A DNA stretch of 64,000 nt from Colwellia sp. 1_MG-2023 (GTDB lineage: Bacteria; Pseudomonadota; Gammaproteobacteria; Enterobacterales; Alteromonadaceae), in contig NZ_JAUOPE010000005.1 in the NCBI RefSeq assembly GCF_030546755.1, positions 32,411 through 96,410 on the forward strand. The letters run 5' to 3'. Each line of letters opens with the position of its first letter. Position 1 is the first letter of the stretch. The position numbers and the translations under genes are program-made. The notes below the pieces were generated by a model. That model saw only the letters and a list, made by a program, of their open reading frames with translations, was not told the origin of the DNA and ran no database searches. Positions 37,094-47,491 of the stretch are shown here, in pieces.

Positions 37094-39934
37094 TTATTCA
37101 AAATGGTAATTTAATCCAAGGTATAAATAACTACCATTAAAACCAAAAGGGGCGGAACGGCGAGAGTATTTAAATACCCCTGAACTGCTAACAATTTCAT
37201 TGCCTTGATTGTCTATGATGGTACCGGCATGTGAATTTGCGATGGTGTTTTTATCAGGGGTGACATTAAAAAGATTGTTCACCCCAACATACCAGGATAC
37301 TTGTCGGTTAAATTGGTGCTCAACTCTTATATCCGTCAATATTTCTGCACCATAGGTTTGTTTACCACCATCTGTAATAGTGTATTCTCCGTAACGGTTT
37401 ATATTTACATGCCATGACCAGTTATTTTTTAGATAAGTGGAATTTACGCTCAATCTATTTTGGGGCTGCCATTCTTCGATAATAGAGATATCTTGTTCAG
37501 AGAACACTTGCTCTATTGATAACGCATTTAATACCGTTGAATTTGGGGCATAGCGTTCACTCACGGCAGTGTCAGTAATATTCCCCGCGAATGTGACGTC
37601 GAAATAACCATTAAATATAGGCGTTTTCCATGTGGCAATTAAATCTAATCCTCTTGTTTTTGTATTTACTCCATTAAGAAAAACTTGTGCTTTATCAACG
37701 TGATTTTGCTGTAAAATTTCACTTAACGCTGGCGAAAGTCCTGAACCGAGTTTATTGCTGATAACAATGCGGTCATCGATATCAATCGCATAATAATCAA
37801 GTGTCACACTGAATTTATCCGTAAATGTAAACACGCTTCCCAGGGTAAAGTTTGTTGATTGTTCTTCCGTTAGCTTTGGTATGCCAATTAGAGAGGCTAA
37901 ATAACTATCGTTTCTAAAGGTACCGATTTGTTCTGCACTAAAGTGCTCGTTATCATCAATAATAAATTGGGTACTGATATTATTGAAATAAAGCTGTTGC
38001 ATAGAAGGGGCTCGAAACCCAGTACTGATAGAACTACGGAAAGTGACGCTGTCATTCATTCGCCAATTTGCGGCAAATTTAATATTAGTGGTGCCGCCAA
38101 AGTCATTGTAATTATCATATCGTAACGCGCCATCTATTGTGATGCTTTCATTTAATTCGCTGTTTAATTCAACGTACAATGAATTCACTTGTCGAGATTC
38201 ATTTACCGATGACATCGCTGAAATGCCTGGAAAACCTTGGATACCGCCCAACGCATTGATGTCAAAGTATGGATTGCTTTCTTGACCGTCATAATCATAA
38301 TAACTGTACTTTTCACCGGGAGTGACTTGGTATTTATCGTTGCGAATTTCTACCCCTAAAGACAAGGAAAAATATTCGTAGATACGTTGTAAATCAATAT
38401 TAAAGGTTTGTAATGATAATGATAAATCATAAGCCTTGGCTGATTGAGGTATTTGGCTTCTAATTTGATCCGGCGTTAAAATGCCTTGTATGTTTAACAG
38501 GTTTGCATAAGAAGCGTTGAGAGAATCTTTGGTTTGATAATCAATGGTGTTTTTTCCTTGGGTGAACGAGATATCAAAAGTAGTGTGATTATCAATTTCT
38601 GTTTTAAATCCGAGATTAAATGAAACATCTTTAATATCTGATTGAATATAAGGTAAATACCCCTCTGGGCGAACTGCTACATCATCTTGTAAAACTGGAT
38701 TAGCTAATTTATTGCCATTATGACGGAAAAATGCATATGAATGATTACTGCGTTTTGAATAAATTGCGAAACTATATAGTTCACCAGATGTAAGAGAGTA
38801 GTTGGCGTTATACGCTAAACTTAATTGCTGATAGGCGGGATCCCCGATGCTAAAAGTTTTTCTATTAGCGGTTATTTCTTTTGGGTTTTGCGTGAGATAA
38901 TCGCCATTTTCAAGTTTTAGACAATCTTGATATTGGCAACTGCCATGTAAACCTGAACGATCTGTTGCCTGATGTTTTAACAGATTTATGGTCGTATTAA
39001 TAAATCCTTTATCTTGAATATTAACCCCTTTATTAAGGCTAATATCTAGAGTATTCCCATCACCTTGCTGGTATTGCCCTATAGTCGAATGGAAATTACC
39101 TGAATTTGCCGAATCTTTTAATATGATATTGATAACCCCTGCAATGGCGTCTGAACCATATTGAGCGGTAGCACCATCACGTAATATTTCTATACGTTTA
39201 ATGGCCGATAAAGGAATGGTATTTAAGTCAGCACCCGCCGTTCCTCGGCCTACTGAAGTATTGATATGCAATAAGCTCGCATAGTGTCTTCGCTTACCAT
39301 TCACCAAAATCAATGTTTGATCTGGTCCTAACCCTCTCAATGTTGCTGGTTTTAATACGTCAGTGCCATCACTTATCGAAGAACTAGCAAAATTAAATGA
39401 TGGAGCGATGCTTTGTAGCATTTTACCTACTTCAAACTCTCCGGTACTTTGCAAAGATTGATGAGAAAGAATATCAACGGGAACGGGTAATTCTTGAATA
39501 CTTCTGGCGATGTCGCGACTGCCAACAATAGCAATTTTTTCAATTTGATGATGAAATTGATGATTGCCCTTTATTTTGCTAGAAGGAGAGTTCGTTGGTG
39601 CGGATGATAAGTCTGTGTTATTGGTTGACGAAGCCGCTAACAGTGACCTGTTTGCTGTTATGCTGAGTTGATTATTTTCTAAGTTGGCAATCAGTCCAGT
39701 GTTTCTGAGCAATTTACGTAATGCTTGGTTGAAACTGTAATAACCTTGGAGTGTATTGGTTTGATAGTTTTTTGTTAATTCATATGAAAAAACAATGGTT
39801 TTATTCGTTTGTTTTGCAAAGGAGATTAATGCTTGATCAGCGGGTTGTTTTTGAATATCAAAAAGAAAAAGTTTTTCAGCAAAGCTTGGTTGGCAAAAAA
39901 TTAGCCACAAGGTAATTACTTGAAATACTTTCAT
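37094..39934 (-). CDS. TonB-dependent receptor with N-terminal STN signalling domain
   Basis: About 946 residues from ATG 39934, which directly begins a signal peptide (VFQVITLWLIFCQPSFAEK). The mature protein starts with an STN domain (LFLFDIQKQPADQALISFAK), as in FecA-type transducers that signal to a FecR anti-sigma factor. A plug domain (IRRIEILRDG-like: IKRIEILRDGATAQYGSDAI) and a 22-strand barrel ending in a C-terminal Phe-containing NYHFE follow. The start at 40003 would add an unlikely leader. Ligand unknown; the fecR-like gene lies directly upstream on the same strand. Confidence 0.9.
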   Translation of the reverse strand: MKVFQVITLWLIFCQPSFAEKLFLFDIQKQPADQALISFAKQTNKTIVFSYELTKNYQTNTLQGYYSFNQALRKLLRNTGLIANLENNQLSITANRSLLAASSTNNTDLSSAPTNSPSSKIKGNHQFHHQIEKIAIVGSRDIARSIQELPVPVDILSHQSLQSTGEFEVGKMLQSIAPSFNFASSSISDGTDVLKPATLRGLGPDQTLILVNGKRRHYASLLHINTSVGRGTAGADLNTIPLSAIKRIEILRDGATAQYGSDAIAGVINIILKDSANSGNFHSTIGQYQQGDGNTLDISLNKGVNIQDKGFINTTINLLKHQATDRSGLHGSCQYQDCLKLENGDYLTQNPKEITANRKTFSIGDPAYQQLSLAYNANYSLTSGELYSFAIYSKRSNHSYAFFRHNGNKLANPVLQDDVAVRPEGYLPYIQSDIKDVSFNLGFKTEIDNHTTFDISFTQGKNTIDYQTKDSLNASYANLLNIQGILTPDQIRSQIPQSAKAYDLSLSLQTFNIDLQRIYEYFSLSLGVEIRNDKYQVTPGEKYSYYDYDGQESNPYFDINALGGIQGFPGISAMSSVNESRQVNSLYVELNSELNESITIDGALRYDNYNDFGGTTNIKFAANWRMNDSVTFRSSISTGFRAPSMQQLYFNNISTQFIIDDNEHFSAEQIGTFRNDSYLASLIGIPKLTEEQSTNFTLGSVFTFTDKFSVTLDYYAIDIDDRIVISNKLGSGLSPALSEILQQNHVDKAQVFLNGVNTKTRGLDLIATWKTPIFNGYFDVTFAGNITDTAVSERYAPNSTVLNALSIEQVFSEQDISIIEEWQPQNRLSVNSTYLKNNWSWHVNINRYGEYTITDGGKQTYGAEILTDIRVEHQFNRQVSWYVGVNNLFNVTPDKNTIANSHAGTIIDNQGNEIVSSSGVFKYSRRSAPFGFNGSYLYLGLNYHFE

Positions 39935-40089
39935 TAATAAACACTTTTCCATTAGTAAAATTGGTCGTTTTATTCGAGAATCATTATGCTGACGTAGTAA
40001 CATTAATGAAAAGTTTACCTTAAAGGCGTTTAAAATTTTGTGACAATTGGCAGTATAGTATTTTTTAAGACGAAGCAGAAGAAGTGAAT

Positions 40090-41127
40090 TTATGAGTGAT
40101 TTTCTGCTTTACTTAACTGGATAGAGTTTGTGGCATTAAATTTATATTTAATATTAAAGTTATTAGCAAGAGATTCAAGTAAACCATTGATATCACCCGC
40201 TTTAAAATAACCGGCTATCTTAATATTACTGACTTCATCATTAGCAATTTCGAATTGAATTTTAGTGTAACGACTTACTTCACTGAGTGCTTCTTTTAAT
40301 GTTTCACCTTTGAAGATTAACATGCCTTGATGCCATGATAACTCTTGCTCTACTTGTGCATGAGATAACTTAAATGTTTGTTGAGGTATGCTATTTTCAA
40401 TAATCGTTTTTTCACCATCAGTCGTGATCATGGTTGAGTCATGTTTTTGGCTTTCAGTTACTATCAACTCAGCCAGTTTATTGCTGGGTAATTCATTACT
40501 TACCAACACTTTACCTTCGCTGACAAATAACTCTAAATCCAACTCATTATTTTTTTGAATATTAAATACTGTACCCAAAGCAGTGAAAGACTTATTACCG
40601 GTATTTACCGTAAAAGCTCTCGTTTTATCAGCAGCAACGTCAAATTGCGCTTCACCATAAACGAGTTTGATATTTCGAGAATTATCGCTGTAATTAACAA
40701 TGATTTTAGAATGAGTATTAAGAGAAACTTTACTACCGTCAGCGAGTAAAATTTCATTTTGCTCACCAATATTGGTTTGATAACTAACGGCTTTAATATT
40801 TGTGGGTATTTCAGAAAACTTAGTGGTTGTTTTGCCGATCAAAATAGTAAAAATACACAGTAAAGCAATTATTAAAAATAAGCTTTTCGCACTAAAAAGG
40901 CTTAAACGATGAGTTTTTTCCAAAGGAAAAATGCCATTTAATTCATTTAATTCATTGATGTTGTCGAAAACAGAAGCTGATTTATAAATTGCTTGATGAT
41001 GGAGGGGATCTTGATTAAGCCAAGCAATGATCTGTGGTTTTTCAGAGTCGGTTAACCCGCGATTTAAACAACGCACCCAAGTTCGTGCTTGCTGTTTAAT
41101 TTGCTGATTGATTAATCGATTTGACAC
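40090..41127 (-). CDS. FecR-family anti-sigma factor
   Basis: About 345 residues: N-terminal DUF4880 (QARTWVRCLNRGLTDSE with WLNQDPLHHQA), a membrane helix (SLFLIIALLCIFTILIG), the FecR domain (IGEQNEILLADGSKVSLNTH and YGEAQFDVAADK), and a C-terminal STN-like domain. It should pass a signal from the receptor to an ECF sigma factor. The start chosen is GTG at 41127, with AAGGAA upstream; TTG 41154 is an alternative. No FecI-like sigma factor gene is adjacent: srmB lies upstream. Confidence 0.9.
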   Translation of the reverse strand: MSNRLINQQIKQQARTWVRCLNRGLTDSEKPQIIAWLNQDPLHHQAIYKSASVFDNINELNELNGIFPLEKTHRLSLFSAKSLFLIIALLCIFTILIGKTTTKFSEIPTNIKAVSYQTNIGEQNEILLADGSKVSLNTHSKIIVNYSDNSRNIKLVYGEAQFDVAADKTRAFTVNTGNKSFTALGTVFNIQKNNELDLELFVSEGKVLVSNELPSNKLAELIVTESQKHDSTMITTDGEKTIIENSIPQQTFKLSHAQVEQELSWHQGMLIFKGETLKEALSEVSRYTKIQFEIANDEVSNIKIAGYFKAGDINGLLESLANNFNIKYKFNATNSIQLSKAENHS

Positions 41128-41254
41128 CCTGTTTGCTTTCCTTAATAACGACAAAATATCTGGATACTAACGTATGCCAATTCAAAAAGTACTAATACTA
41201 TATAGGATAGTATATTACTTCAATAGATGATATTTTCACCGAAATTAGTTTGCT

Positions 41255-41294
41255 AAGCAAGTAATATTGAGCATTTGTTCAATATTACTTGCTT
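41255..41294 (-). terminator. srmB terminator hairpin
   Basis: A perfect 16-base stem (AAGCAAGTAATATTGA with its reverse complement) around an 8-base loop lies 23 bases after the srmB stop. The minus-strand T-run is weak. Confidence 0.65.
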
Positions 41295-41316
41295 GTTTAA
41301 CCTTAAGAGGGGCTGA

Positions 41317-42555
41317 TTAACGCTTAGCGGAACGCTTGGCTTGCTTTTTTGCTTTAGCTTTAATTTGTGCTTTTGATTTTTTTACTTTAGGTTTCTTTAA
41401 CGCTACTTTAGCTTCTTTATATTTTGGTCGTAACTCTTCTATAACTCTTCGAGGTAAACGATCGCCAATATAGCGTTCAATTTTAGCGACCACCGCCATA
41501 TCATGGGCTTCAACCAAAGATATGGCTGTACCTTTATTACCTGCTCGTCCGGTTCGACCTATTCGGTGAACATAAATATCGGCTTTTCTGGGCATATCAA
41601 AATTAATGACATGAGTAATATCATCAATATCCAAGCCTCGTGCTGCCACATCAGTGGCAACTAAAACATTTATTTGCGCGTTGCGTAAACGTTCAACGGC
41701 TTTATTTCTCTTGTCTTGTGCCATTTTACCTTCTAACCAAGCACAAGGGATTTCTTCAGCATACAGCTTGCCTGAAAGGTATTGCACGGTTTCTCGTTTA
41801 TTGGCAAAAACCACCGCACGTTTGATCTCTTCTTGCTTTAGCAAATTAGCCAGTAAGGCAAATTTATGATCTTTATCATCGGCTAAATGTAGCCATTGAT
41901 GGATCTTAGCTTTTTCTTTACGAGACGGGTTTGATTCAAGAAATACGGGATCATTGAGTATTTCTTTAGAAAACTTAACGACACCTGCACCTTCAAGTGT
42001 CGCCGAGAAAAGCATGGTTTGTTTACGCCATCTTGCCTCGGCAATAATTCTATTAATGGTTTCAGCAAATCCCATGTCTAACATGCGATCTGCTTCATCA
42101 AGCACTAGAATTTCTATTTCACGTGCGTCAAATTGTTCATTTTCTATGTATTCTAATAATCGACCTGGTGTCGCAATTAAAATATCAGTAGTTTCCGTTA
42201 AAATTTCTTTATGACTACCATAGTTGACACCACCGGTGATCACGCCACTTTTTATTTTAGTTAACGCCGTTAAGTTTTCACTCTGCTCATGAATTTGTAA
42301 CGCCAACTCACGCGTTGGCGATAAAATTAACACGCGAGGAAAACCAGGTTTTGTTCTTGGGTAATCAAGTAAATGCTGAGCAACGGGTAAAATAAATGCA
42401 GCAGTTTTTCCTGTTCCGGTCGGCGCAGATGCTAATACATCTTTCCCTGCCATCGCAGCAGGTAAAACTAGCGATTGAATGGAAGTAGGTTTTGTGTAAC
42501 CGGCATTATTTATGCCGCCTAGGAGTTCAGAATCTAGGTCAAACTGCTCAAACAT
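41317..42555 (-). CDS. srmB: DEAD-box RNA helicase SrmB
   Basis: A 412-residue ATP-dependent RNA helicase used in early 50S ribosome assembly. Motifs in order: Q-motif region KPTSIQSLVLPAA, motif I APTGTGKT, motif II LDEADRMLDMGF, motif III SATL and motif VI HRIGRTGRAG. A basic Lys-rich tail ends the protein. ASAPTGTGKTAAF and HLLDYPRTKPG resemble SrmB rather than RhlE or DeaD. Confidence 0.92.
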   Translation of the reverse strand: MFEQFDLDSELLGGINNAGYTKPTSIQSLVLPAAMAGKDVLASAPTGTGKTAAFILPVAQHLLDYPRTKPGFPRVLILSPTRELALQIHEQSENLTALTKIKSGVITGGVNYGSHKEILTETTDILIATPGRLLEYIENEQFDAREIEILVLDEADRMLDMGFAETINRIIAEARWRKQTMLFSATLEGAGVVKFSKEILNDPVFLESNPSRKEKAKIHQWLHLADDKDHKFALLANLLKQEEIKRAVVFANKRETVQYLSGKLYAEEIPCAWLEGKMAQDKRNKAVERLRNAQINVLVATDVAARGLDIDDITHVINFDMPRKADIYVHRIGRTGRAGNKGTAISLVEAHDMAVVAKIERYIGDRLPRRVIEELRPKYKEAKVALKKPKVKKSKAQIKAKAKKQAKRSAKR

Positions 42556-42648
42556 AGTGATTTTAGGCTCGAAATTAAGATGTGCAGATTATAGTGGTAA
42601 AGTCGTCAATAACCTATAGTGCACGTTAAAAAGTTTATATTTAATTGA

Positions 42649-43173
42649 TTAACTGGATAATACGTCGTTTATCTCAGCATTAATTTGTTGGCACCATAAG
42701 TCGATACGAGTATCGCTTTCGTTATATTGATTATCTTCATCTAACGCTAAACCAACAAAGTGGTTTCCATCCTGTGTTAGCGCTTTCGAAGCGGCAAATT
42801 CGTATCCTTGATTTGGCCATAAACCAATCACGTAACCACCTTGGGCGATAACTTTATCATGCAACATACCTAAAGCATCTTGAAACCATTCGGTGTAACC
42901 TATTTGATCACCCATGCCGTATAAAGCAACAATTTTACCATTAAGATCTAAGTCATTTATTTCATCCCAATGGCTTTCCCAATCTTCTTGAATCTCGCCA
43001 TAATCCCAAGTTGATATACCAAAAATAAGGAGTTCAAAATTCTCGCTTTGAGATAACGGAATATCTTTTAGGTTAAATAATTGCACTACACCTTTATCAA
43101 ATTGGCTTTGAATTTTTTCGGCAGCAATTTCTGTGTAACAAGTCGTTGAGCCATAAAAAAGTCCAATTTCCAT
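42649..43173 (-). CDS. fldB: flavodoxin FldB
   Basis: A 174-residue flavodoxin. The phosphate-binding loop is [17 protein letters not shown] supplies the first FMN-stacking aromatic and [17 protein letters not shown] the second region. [20 protein letters not shown] matches FldB. It is divergent from dsbC as in E. coli, where xerD lies between fldB and dsbC; here xerD is absent. Confidence 0.92.
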   Translation of the reverse strand: MEIGLFYGSTTCYTEIAAEKIQSQFDKGVVQLFNLKDIPLSQSENFELLIFGISTWDYGEIQEDWESHWDEINDLDLNGKIVALYGMGDQIGYTEWFQDALGMLHDKVIAQGGYVIGLWPNQGYEFAASKALTQDGNHFVGLALDEDNQYNESDTRIDLWCQQINAEINDVLSS

Positions 43174-43449
43174 GCTTTTTCCTAGCGAGTTATTTGAGAA
43201 ATTTAATGGCGCGCAGTTTAACAGATTGAACTAATAACAAGCTAGCAGGGATCAAAAAAATTATTGTAATTTTTATCTGCGAATTTGGAAGCGTTAAATA
43301 CCTGCATAAAAATTGATTTTTCATGCAATACCCTGTAATTTTGTCGCCTCTGTGACGGTCTTATTTGTCGTGTCTTGATTTCCTTTGAGCTGATGCTAAT
43401 AAAGTTAGTGAAAGGATGGTAAATAAAAATAAATTTGTTAGGAATTTCT

Positions 43450-44217
43450 ATGTTTAAACATCGTGCTTTCGTTTTTTTGATCAGTAGCTTTTTTTGCGTA
43501 ACTCAAGCGCTAGCTCAAGTTAACAATATACTTTCTGAAAAGTTACAAACTGAGATTAAGGAAACACTCGCCTCTAGTATTAATCTAGAAATTCAATCAG
43601 TTAAAGCTTCTCCATTTCCTGAACTTGTTGAAGTAGTGACACAACAAGGTTTGTTTTACGCCAGTAAAGACGGACAATTTTTAGTGCAAGGCAAACTTTA
43701 TGGGATCGGCAGTAATGAGGTGATTAATCACACTGAAGATAGTTTAGCTGAATTACGCATTGAGGGATTAAAACAATTTAGCGATGGTATGATTGTGTAT
43801 CCGGCTAAAAACGAAAAACATCAAATCACAGTTTTTACTGATATCACCTGTGGTTACTGCCGTAAAATGCATAAGCAAATTGAGCAATATAATGACTTAG
43901 GGATCACGGTTAAATATATGGCTTATCCGCGAGCGGGGGTGACAGATCAATTAGGTAGATTATCGCAAGGCTTCAAAGATTTACGTTCTATTTGGTGTCA
44001 TGAACAACCAAATGTCGCTTTAACCAAAGCGAAGTTAGGATCATCTGTGGCACAACGAATTTGTGAAAGCCCGGTTGAAGCCGAGTTTAATTTTGGTCGT
44101 CAGGTGGGTGTTAATTCCACCCCTGCTATTATTTTTCCTAATGGACTTTTATTACCTGGGTATCGTGAACCTGCCGATTTATTAAAAATTCTTGAGAGCA
44201 TCAGCGCTGAAAGCTAG
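43450..44217 (+). CDS. dsbC: periplasmic disulfide isomerase DsbC
   Basis: About 255 residues with a signal peptide (cleavage near ALAQVN), an N-terminal dimerisation domain and a thioredoxin-like domain. The active site is CGYC in DITCGYCRKMHK, and a cis-Pro loop is seen as VNSTPAIIF. It shuffles wrong disulfides in the periplasm with DsbD. The start at 43450 has AGGA six bases upstream; TTG 43435 is less likely. Confidence 0.94.
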   Translation: MFKHRAFVFLISSFFCVTQALAQVNNILSEKLQTEIKETLASSINLEIQSVKASPFPELVEVVTQQGLFYASKDGQFLVQGKLYGIGSNEVINHTEDSLAELRIEGLKQFSDGMIVYPAKNEKHQITVFTDITCGYCRKMHKQIEQYNDLGITVKYMAYPRAGVTDQLGRLSQGFKDLRSIWCHEQPNVALTKAKLGSSVAQRICESPVEAEFNFGRQVGVNSTPAIIFPNGLLLPGYREPADLLKILESISAES

Positions 44218-44270
44218 TTGTATGACACGCTGCTTTAATATTCTTTGGTAAACAGGCAAATATTTTTTAT

Positions 44271-46112
44271 ATGAATAAAGTTATTGTTCGTCGCGAAAAG
44301 ATTGATGATAGCTTTTTGCCTACATCGTTACATCCCGTTATTAAACAAATATACGCTACACGAGGCGTGCAATCTGAAAGTGAATTATTGCTTAAAGCTC
44401 AACAATTAATTTCTGTTGAACAATTAGCTGGCATTGATGACGCCTGTGAAATTCTTTATCACGCTATGGTTGCTAATCAAGCGATTGTTATTGTTGGTGA
44501 CTTTGATGCTGATGGCGCAACAAGTACCGCGTTAATGATGTCAGCATTAGCGATGTTTGGTTATAAAAACCACCAATTTTTAGTACCGAATCGTTTTGAA
44601 TATGGTTATGGACTAACGCCTGAAATTGTCAGTATTGCTCATCAGCAAGGCGCACAATTATTAATTACCGTTGATAGCGGCATAAGTTGTATTGCTGGCG
44701 TCGAAAAGGCTAAGTCTTTAGGATTGAAAGTCATAGTCACTGATCATCATTTACAAGGTCAGTCGTTACCGCCCGCCGATGCCATAATTAACCCTAATCA
44801 GCACCAATGTAGTTTTCCGAGCAAAGCACTCGCAGGGGTTGGAGTTGCGTTTTATTTTATGCTCGCGATGAGAAAATATTTACGCGAACAAAGCTGGTTT
44901 TATTCTAGTGAAAATGACGTTCAAGCAACGCAATCACAAGAAACTGAATCACCTGCAAATTATGCCTATAACAATAATGACAATAGTCAGTCGGGAAGTA
45001 GCGAGGCACAAACCGCTAGGCCTCAAATAGCTGAACCAAATATCGCGCAATTACTAGATCTTGTTGCACTCGGCACTGTGGCTGATGTGGTGTCACTTGA
45101 CGCAAATAATCGAATTTTAGTGGAACAAGGGTTAAAACGGATTAGAGCAGGACACACCAGGCCTGGCATTCAAGCGTTAATTGAAATAGCAGGGAAGAAC
45201 CAACAACGATTAATGGCCAGTGACTTTGGTTTTGCACTAGGGCCCCGAATCAATGCGGCAGGGCGTTTAGATGATATGGCTTATGGAATTAATTGTTTAT
45301 TAGCTCCTGACTTAATGTCAGCAAGAGTGATGGCGGCAGAGCTTGATAGTTTAAATAAATCGCGGCGTGAAATTGAGCAAGGTATGCAACATGAAGCTGA
45401 AACTATCATGAAGCAACTTAATTTTACGGAAGAAAATTTACCTTTTGCAATTTCTTTATTTCATGAGCAATGGCATCAAGGCGTAATAGGTATAGTGGCG
45501 GGGCGATTAAAAGAAAAGTTTCATCGTCCGAGTATTGTCTTTGCCGAAAGTGATAATGGTCTTGAGCTTAAAGGTTCGGCGCGATCAATTCCTGGTCTGC
45601 ATATCCGAGATTTATTGGAACATATTGATAGCCAACACTCAGGGCTTATCGTCAAGTTTGGGGGGCATGCGATGGCAGCAGGACTGACCATCGCCAAAGA
45701 AAGCTTTGCGCTTTTTCAGCAGAAATTTACTGACTATGCTGAAAAATGGTTAGATCATGACTTACTTGAAGGGAAAGTGTATTCCGATGGTCCATTATCA
45801 CTGACTGAAATGACCTTAGATTTTGCTGAAAAAATTAGACAAGCGGGACCATGGGGGCAAAATTTTCTCGAACCGGTATTTGATGATCAATTTACCCTGG
45901 TTCAACAAAGAATTGTCGGTGAAAAACATCTTAAATTGGTGGTAGAAAAACAGGGACAAGTTTTTGATGCTATTGCTTTTAATATTGATGTAAAACAATG
46001 GCCTAATCATAATGCTAAGCAAGTTCACTTATGCTATCGACTCGACATTAATGAATTTCGAGGTAAGCAATCGTTACAGTTGATGGTTGAAAACTTAACG
46101 CTTACCCGATAA
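44271..46112 (+). CDS. recJ: single-strand DNA 5'-3' exonuclease RecJ
   Basis: A 613-residue RecJ, acting in RecF-pathway recombination and mismatch repair. The DHH phosphoesterase motifs include GDFDADGATSTALM, VTDHHLQGQSLPPADAI and LVALGTVADV; the DHHA1 part includes VKFGGHAMAAGLTI. About 40 residues rich in Gln, Ser, Asn and Thr (about residues 212-250) are inserted before the VALGTVADV motif, making the protein longer than usual. Part of the dsbC-recJ-prfB-lysS series. Confidence 0.95.
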   Translation: MNKVIVRREKIDDSFLPTSLHPVIKQIYATRGVQSESELLLKAQQLISVEQLAGIDDACEILYHAMVANQAIVIVGDFDADGATSTALMMSALAMFGYKNHQFLVPNRFEYGYGLTPEIVSIAHQQGAQLLITVDSGISCIAGVEKAKSLGLKVIVTDHHLQGQSLPPADAIINPNQHQCSFPSKALAGVGVAFYFMLAMRKYLREQSWFYSSENDVQATQSQETESPANYAYNNNDNSQSGSSEAQTARPQIAEPNIAQLLDLVALGTVADVVSLDANNRILVEQGLKRIRAGHTRPGIQALIEIAGKNQQRLMASDFGFALGPRINAAGRLDDMAYGINCLLAPDLMSARVMAAELDSLNKSRREIEQGMQHEAETIMKQLNFTEENLPFAISLFHEQWHQGVIGIVAGRLKEKFHRPSIVFAESDNGLELKGSARSIPGLHIRDLLEHIDSQHSGLIVKFGGHAMAAGLTIAKESFALFQQKFTDYAEKWLDHDLLEGKVYSDGPLSLTEMTLDFAEKIRQAGPWGQNFLEPVFDDQFTLVQQRIVGEKHLKLVVEKQGQVFDAIAFNIDVKQWPNHNAKQVHLCYRLDINEFRGKQSLQLMVENLTLTR

Positions 46113-46274
46113 GTTTTTCAACTTTCACTTCGTTAAAAATACTTCCTGTTAAATTGCGACAAGCAAGCGTTTATTTACCCGTGTAATTAAGCTACAATGC
46201 GCGACTATTTTACTATTCATATTGGCCGCTAATTTAAGTCAAAAGTTATTGGCGTTGTAAAAAGAATTTTAAGT

Positions 46275-47373
46275 ATGCTAGAAGTAAACCCTGTATTAAA
46301 TAAAATTAAAGAAATTCGTGAGCGTACAGATATGCTTAGGGGGTACCTTTGACTACGATCAGAAGTCTGAGCGCTTAGTTGAAGTTGTTCGCGAATTAGA
46401 AGCTCCAGAAATTTGGAATGAACCTGAGCGCGCTCAAGCATTAGGTCGCGAGCGTGCTAGTTTAGAAGCGGTTGTTGAAACTATCGACCAAATGGACTCA
46501 GGTTGTGAAGATATTGAAGGACTTGTTGAACTCGCTGTAGAAGAAAATGATGCTGAAACGTTTGAGGATGCACAATCAGAAACTCAAACATTAGAAGCAA
46601 GTTTAGAGAAATTAGAATTTCGTCGGATGTTTTCTGGCGAACAAGACGCCAATAATTGTTATTTAGATATTCAATCAGGCTCAGGTGGTACCGAAGCGCA
46701 AGATTGGGCTGAAATGCTAATGCGTATGTATCTTCGCTGGGGTGAAGCACACGGATTTAAAACCGAAGCGATTGAAGTAACTGACGGTGATGTGGCCGGT
46801 ATTAAAGGTTGTACCATCAAATATACTGGCGAATATGCTTTTGGTTGGTTAAGAACAGAAACTGGCGTGCATCGACTTGTTCGAAAATCACCGTTTGATT
46901 CCAGTGGACGTCGTCATACTTCATTTGCCTCTGCATTTATTTATCCTGAAATTGATGACAACATTGAAATTGACATTAACCCTGCTGATTTACGCGTTGA
47001 TACATTTAGAGCATCGGGCGCTGGTGGCCAGCATGTTAACAAAACAGATTCTGCTATACGTTTAACGCATATTCCAACAGGCGCAGTAGTCGCTTGTCAG
47101 GCTGATCGCTCGCAACATAAAAATCGTGCGACAGCGATGAAGCTATTAAAAGCTAAACTGTATGAAATGGAAATGCAGAAGCAAAATGAAGGCAAGCAAG
47201 AATTAGAAGATGGTAAATCAGATATTGGTTGGGGCAGCCAAATACGTTCATATGTATTAGACGACAGCCGGATCAAAGATTTGCGTACTGGGGTTGAAAA
47301 CCGAAATACACAAGCGGTATTAGATGGTGACCTAGATAAATTTTTAGAAGCGAGTTTAAAATCTGGCTTATAG
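46275..47373 (+). CDS. prfB: peptide chain release factor 2 with programmed +1 frameshift
   Basis: ATG 46275 gives 25 codons ending at the in-frame TGA 46350-46352. The rest continues after a +1 shift (GAC at 46351) to 47373, giving 365 residues, the usual RF2 length. The stop-recognition motif SPF is seen as [16 protein letters not shown], and the peptidyl-transferase motif as [20 protein letters not shown]2 reads UGA and UAA; low RF2 favours the shift, so it controls itself. Confidence 0.97.
46338..46352 (+). promoter_or_regulatory. prfB frameshift site
   Basis: AGGGGG (internal Shine-Dalgarno, 46338-46343) followed by TAC and then CTTTGAC. This is the well-known RF2 site: ribosomes slip from CUU to UUU at the in-frame UGA. 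Confidence 0.97.
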
Positions 47374-47491
47374 TATTTGTATCGCCGTTTATTTATATTC
47401 GGAAACAAAGCCATTTAAAAACGAGTAAATTAACAGAAGTAAGTACTAACATTATCAAAAATACATTTTGATATTTTAACCGAGAAAGAAA

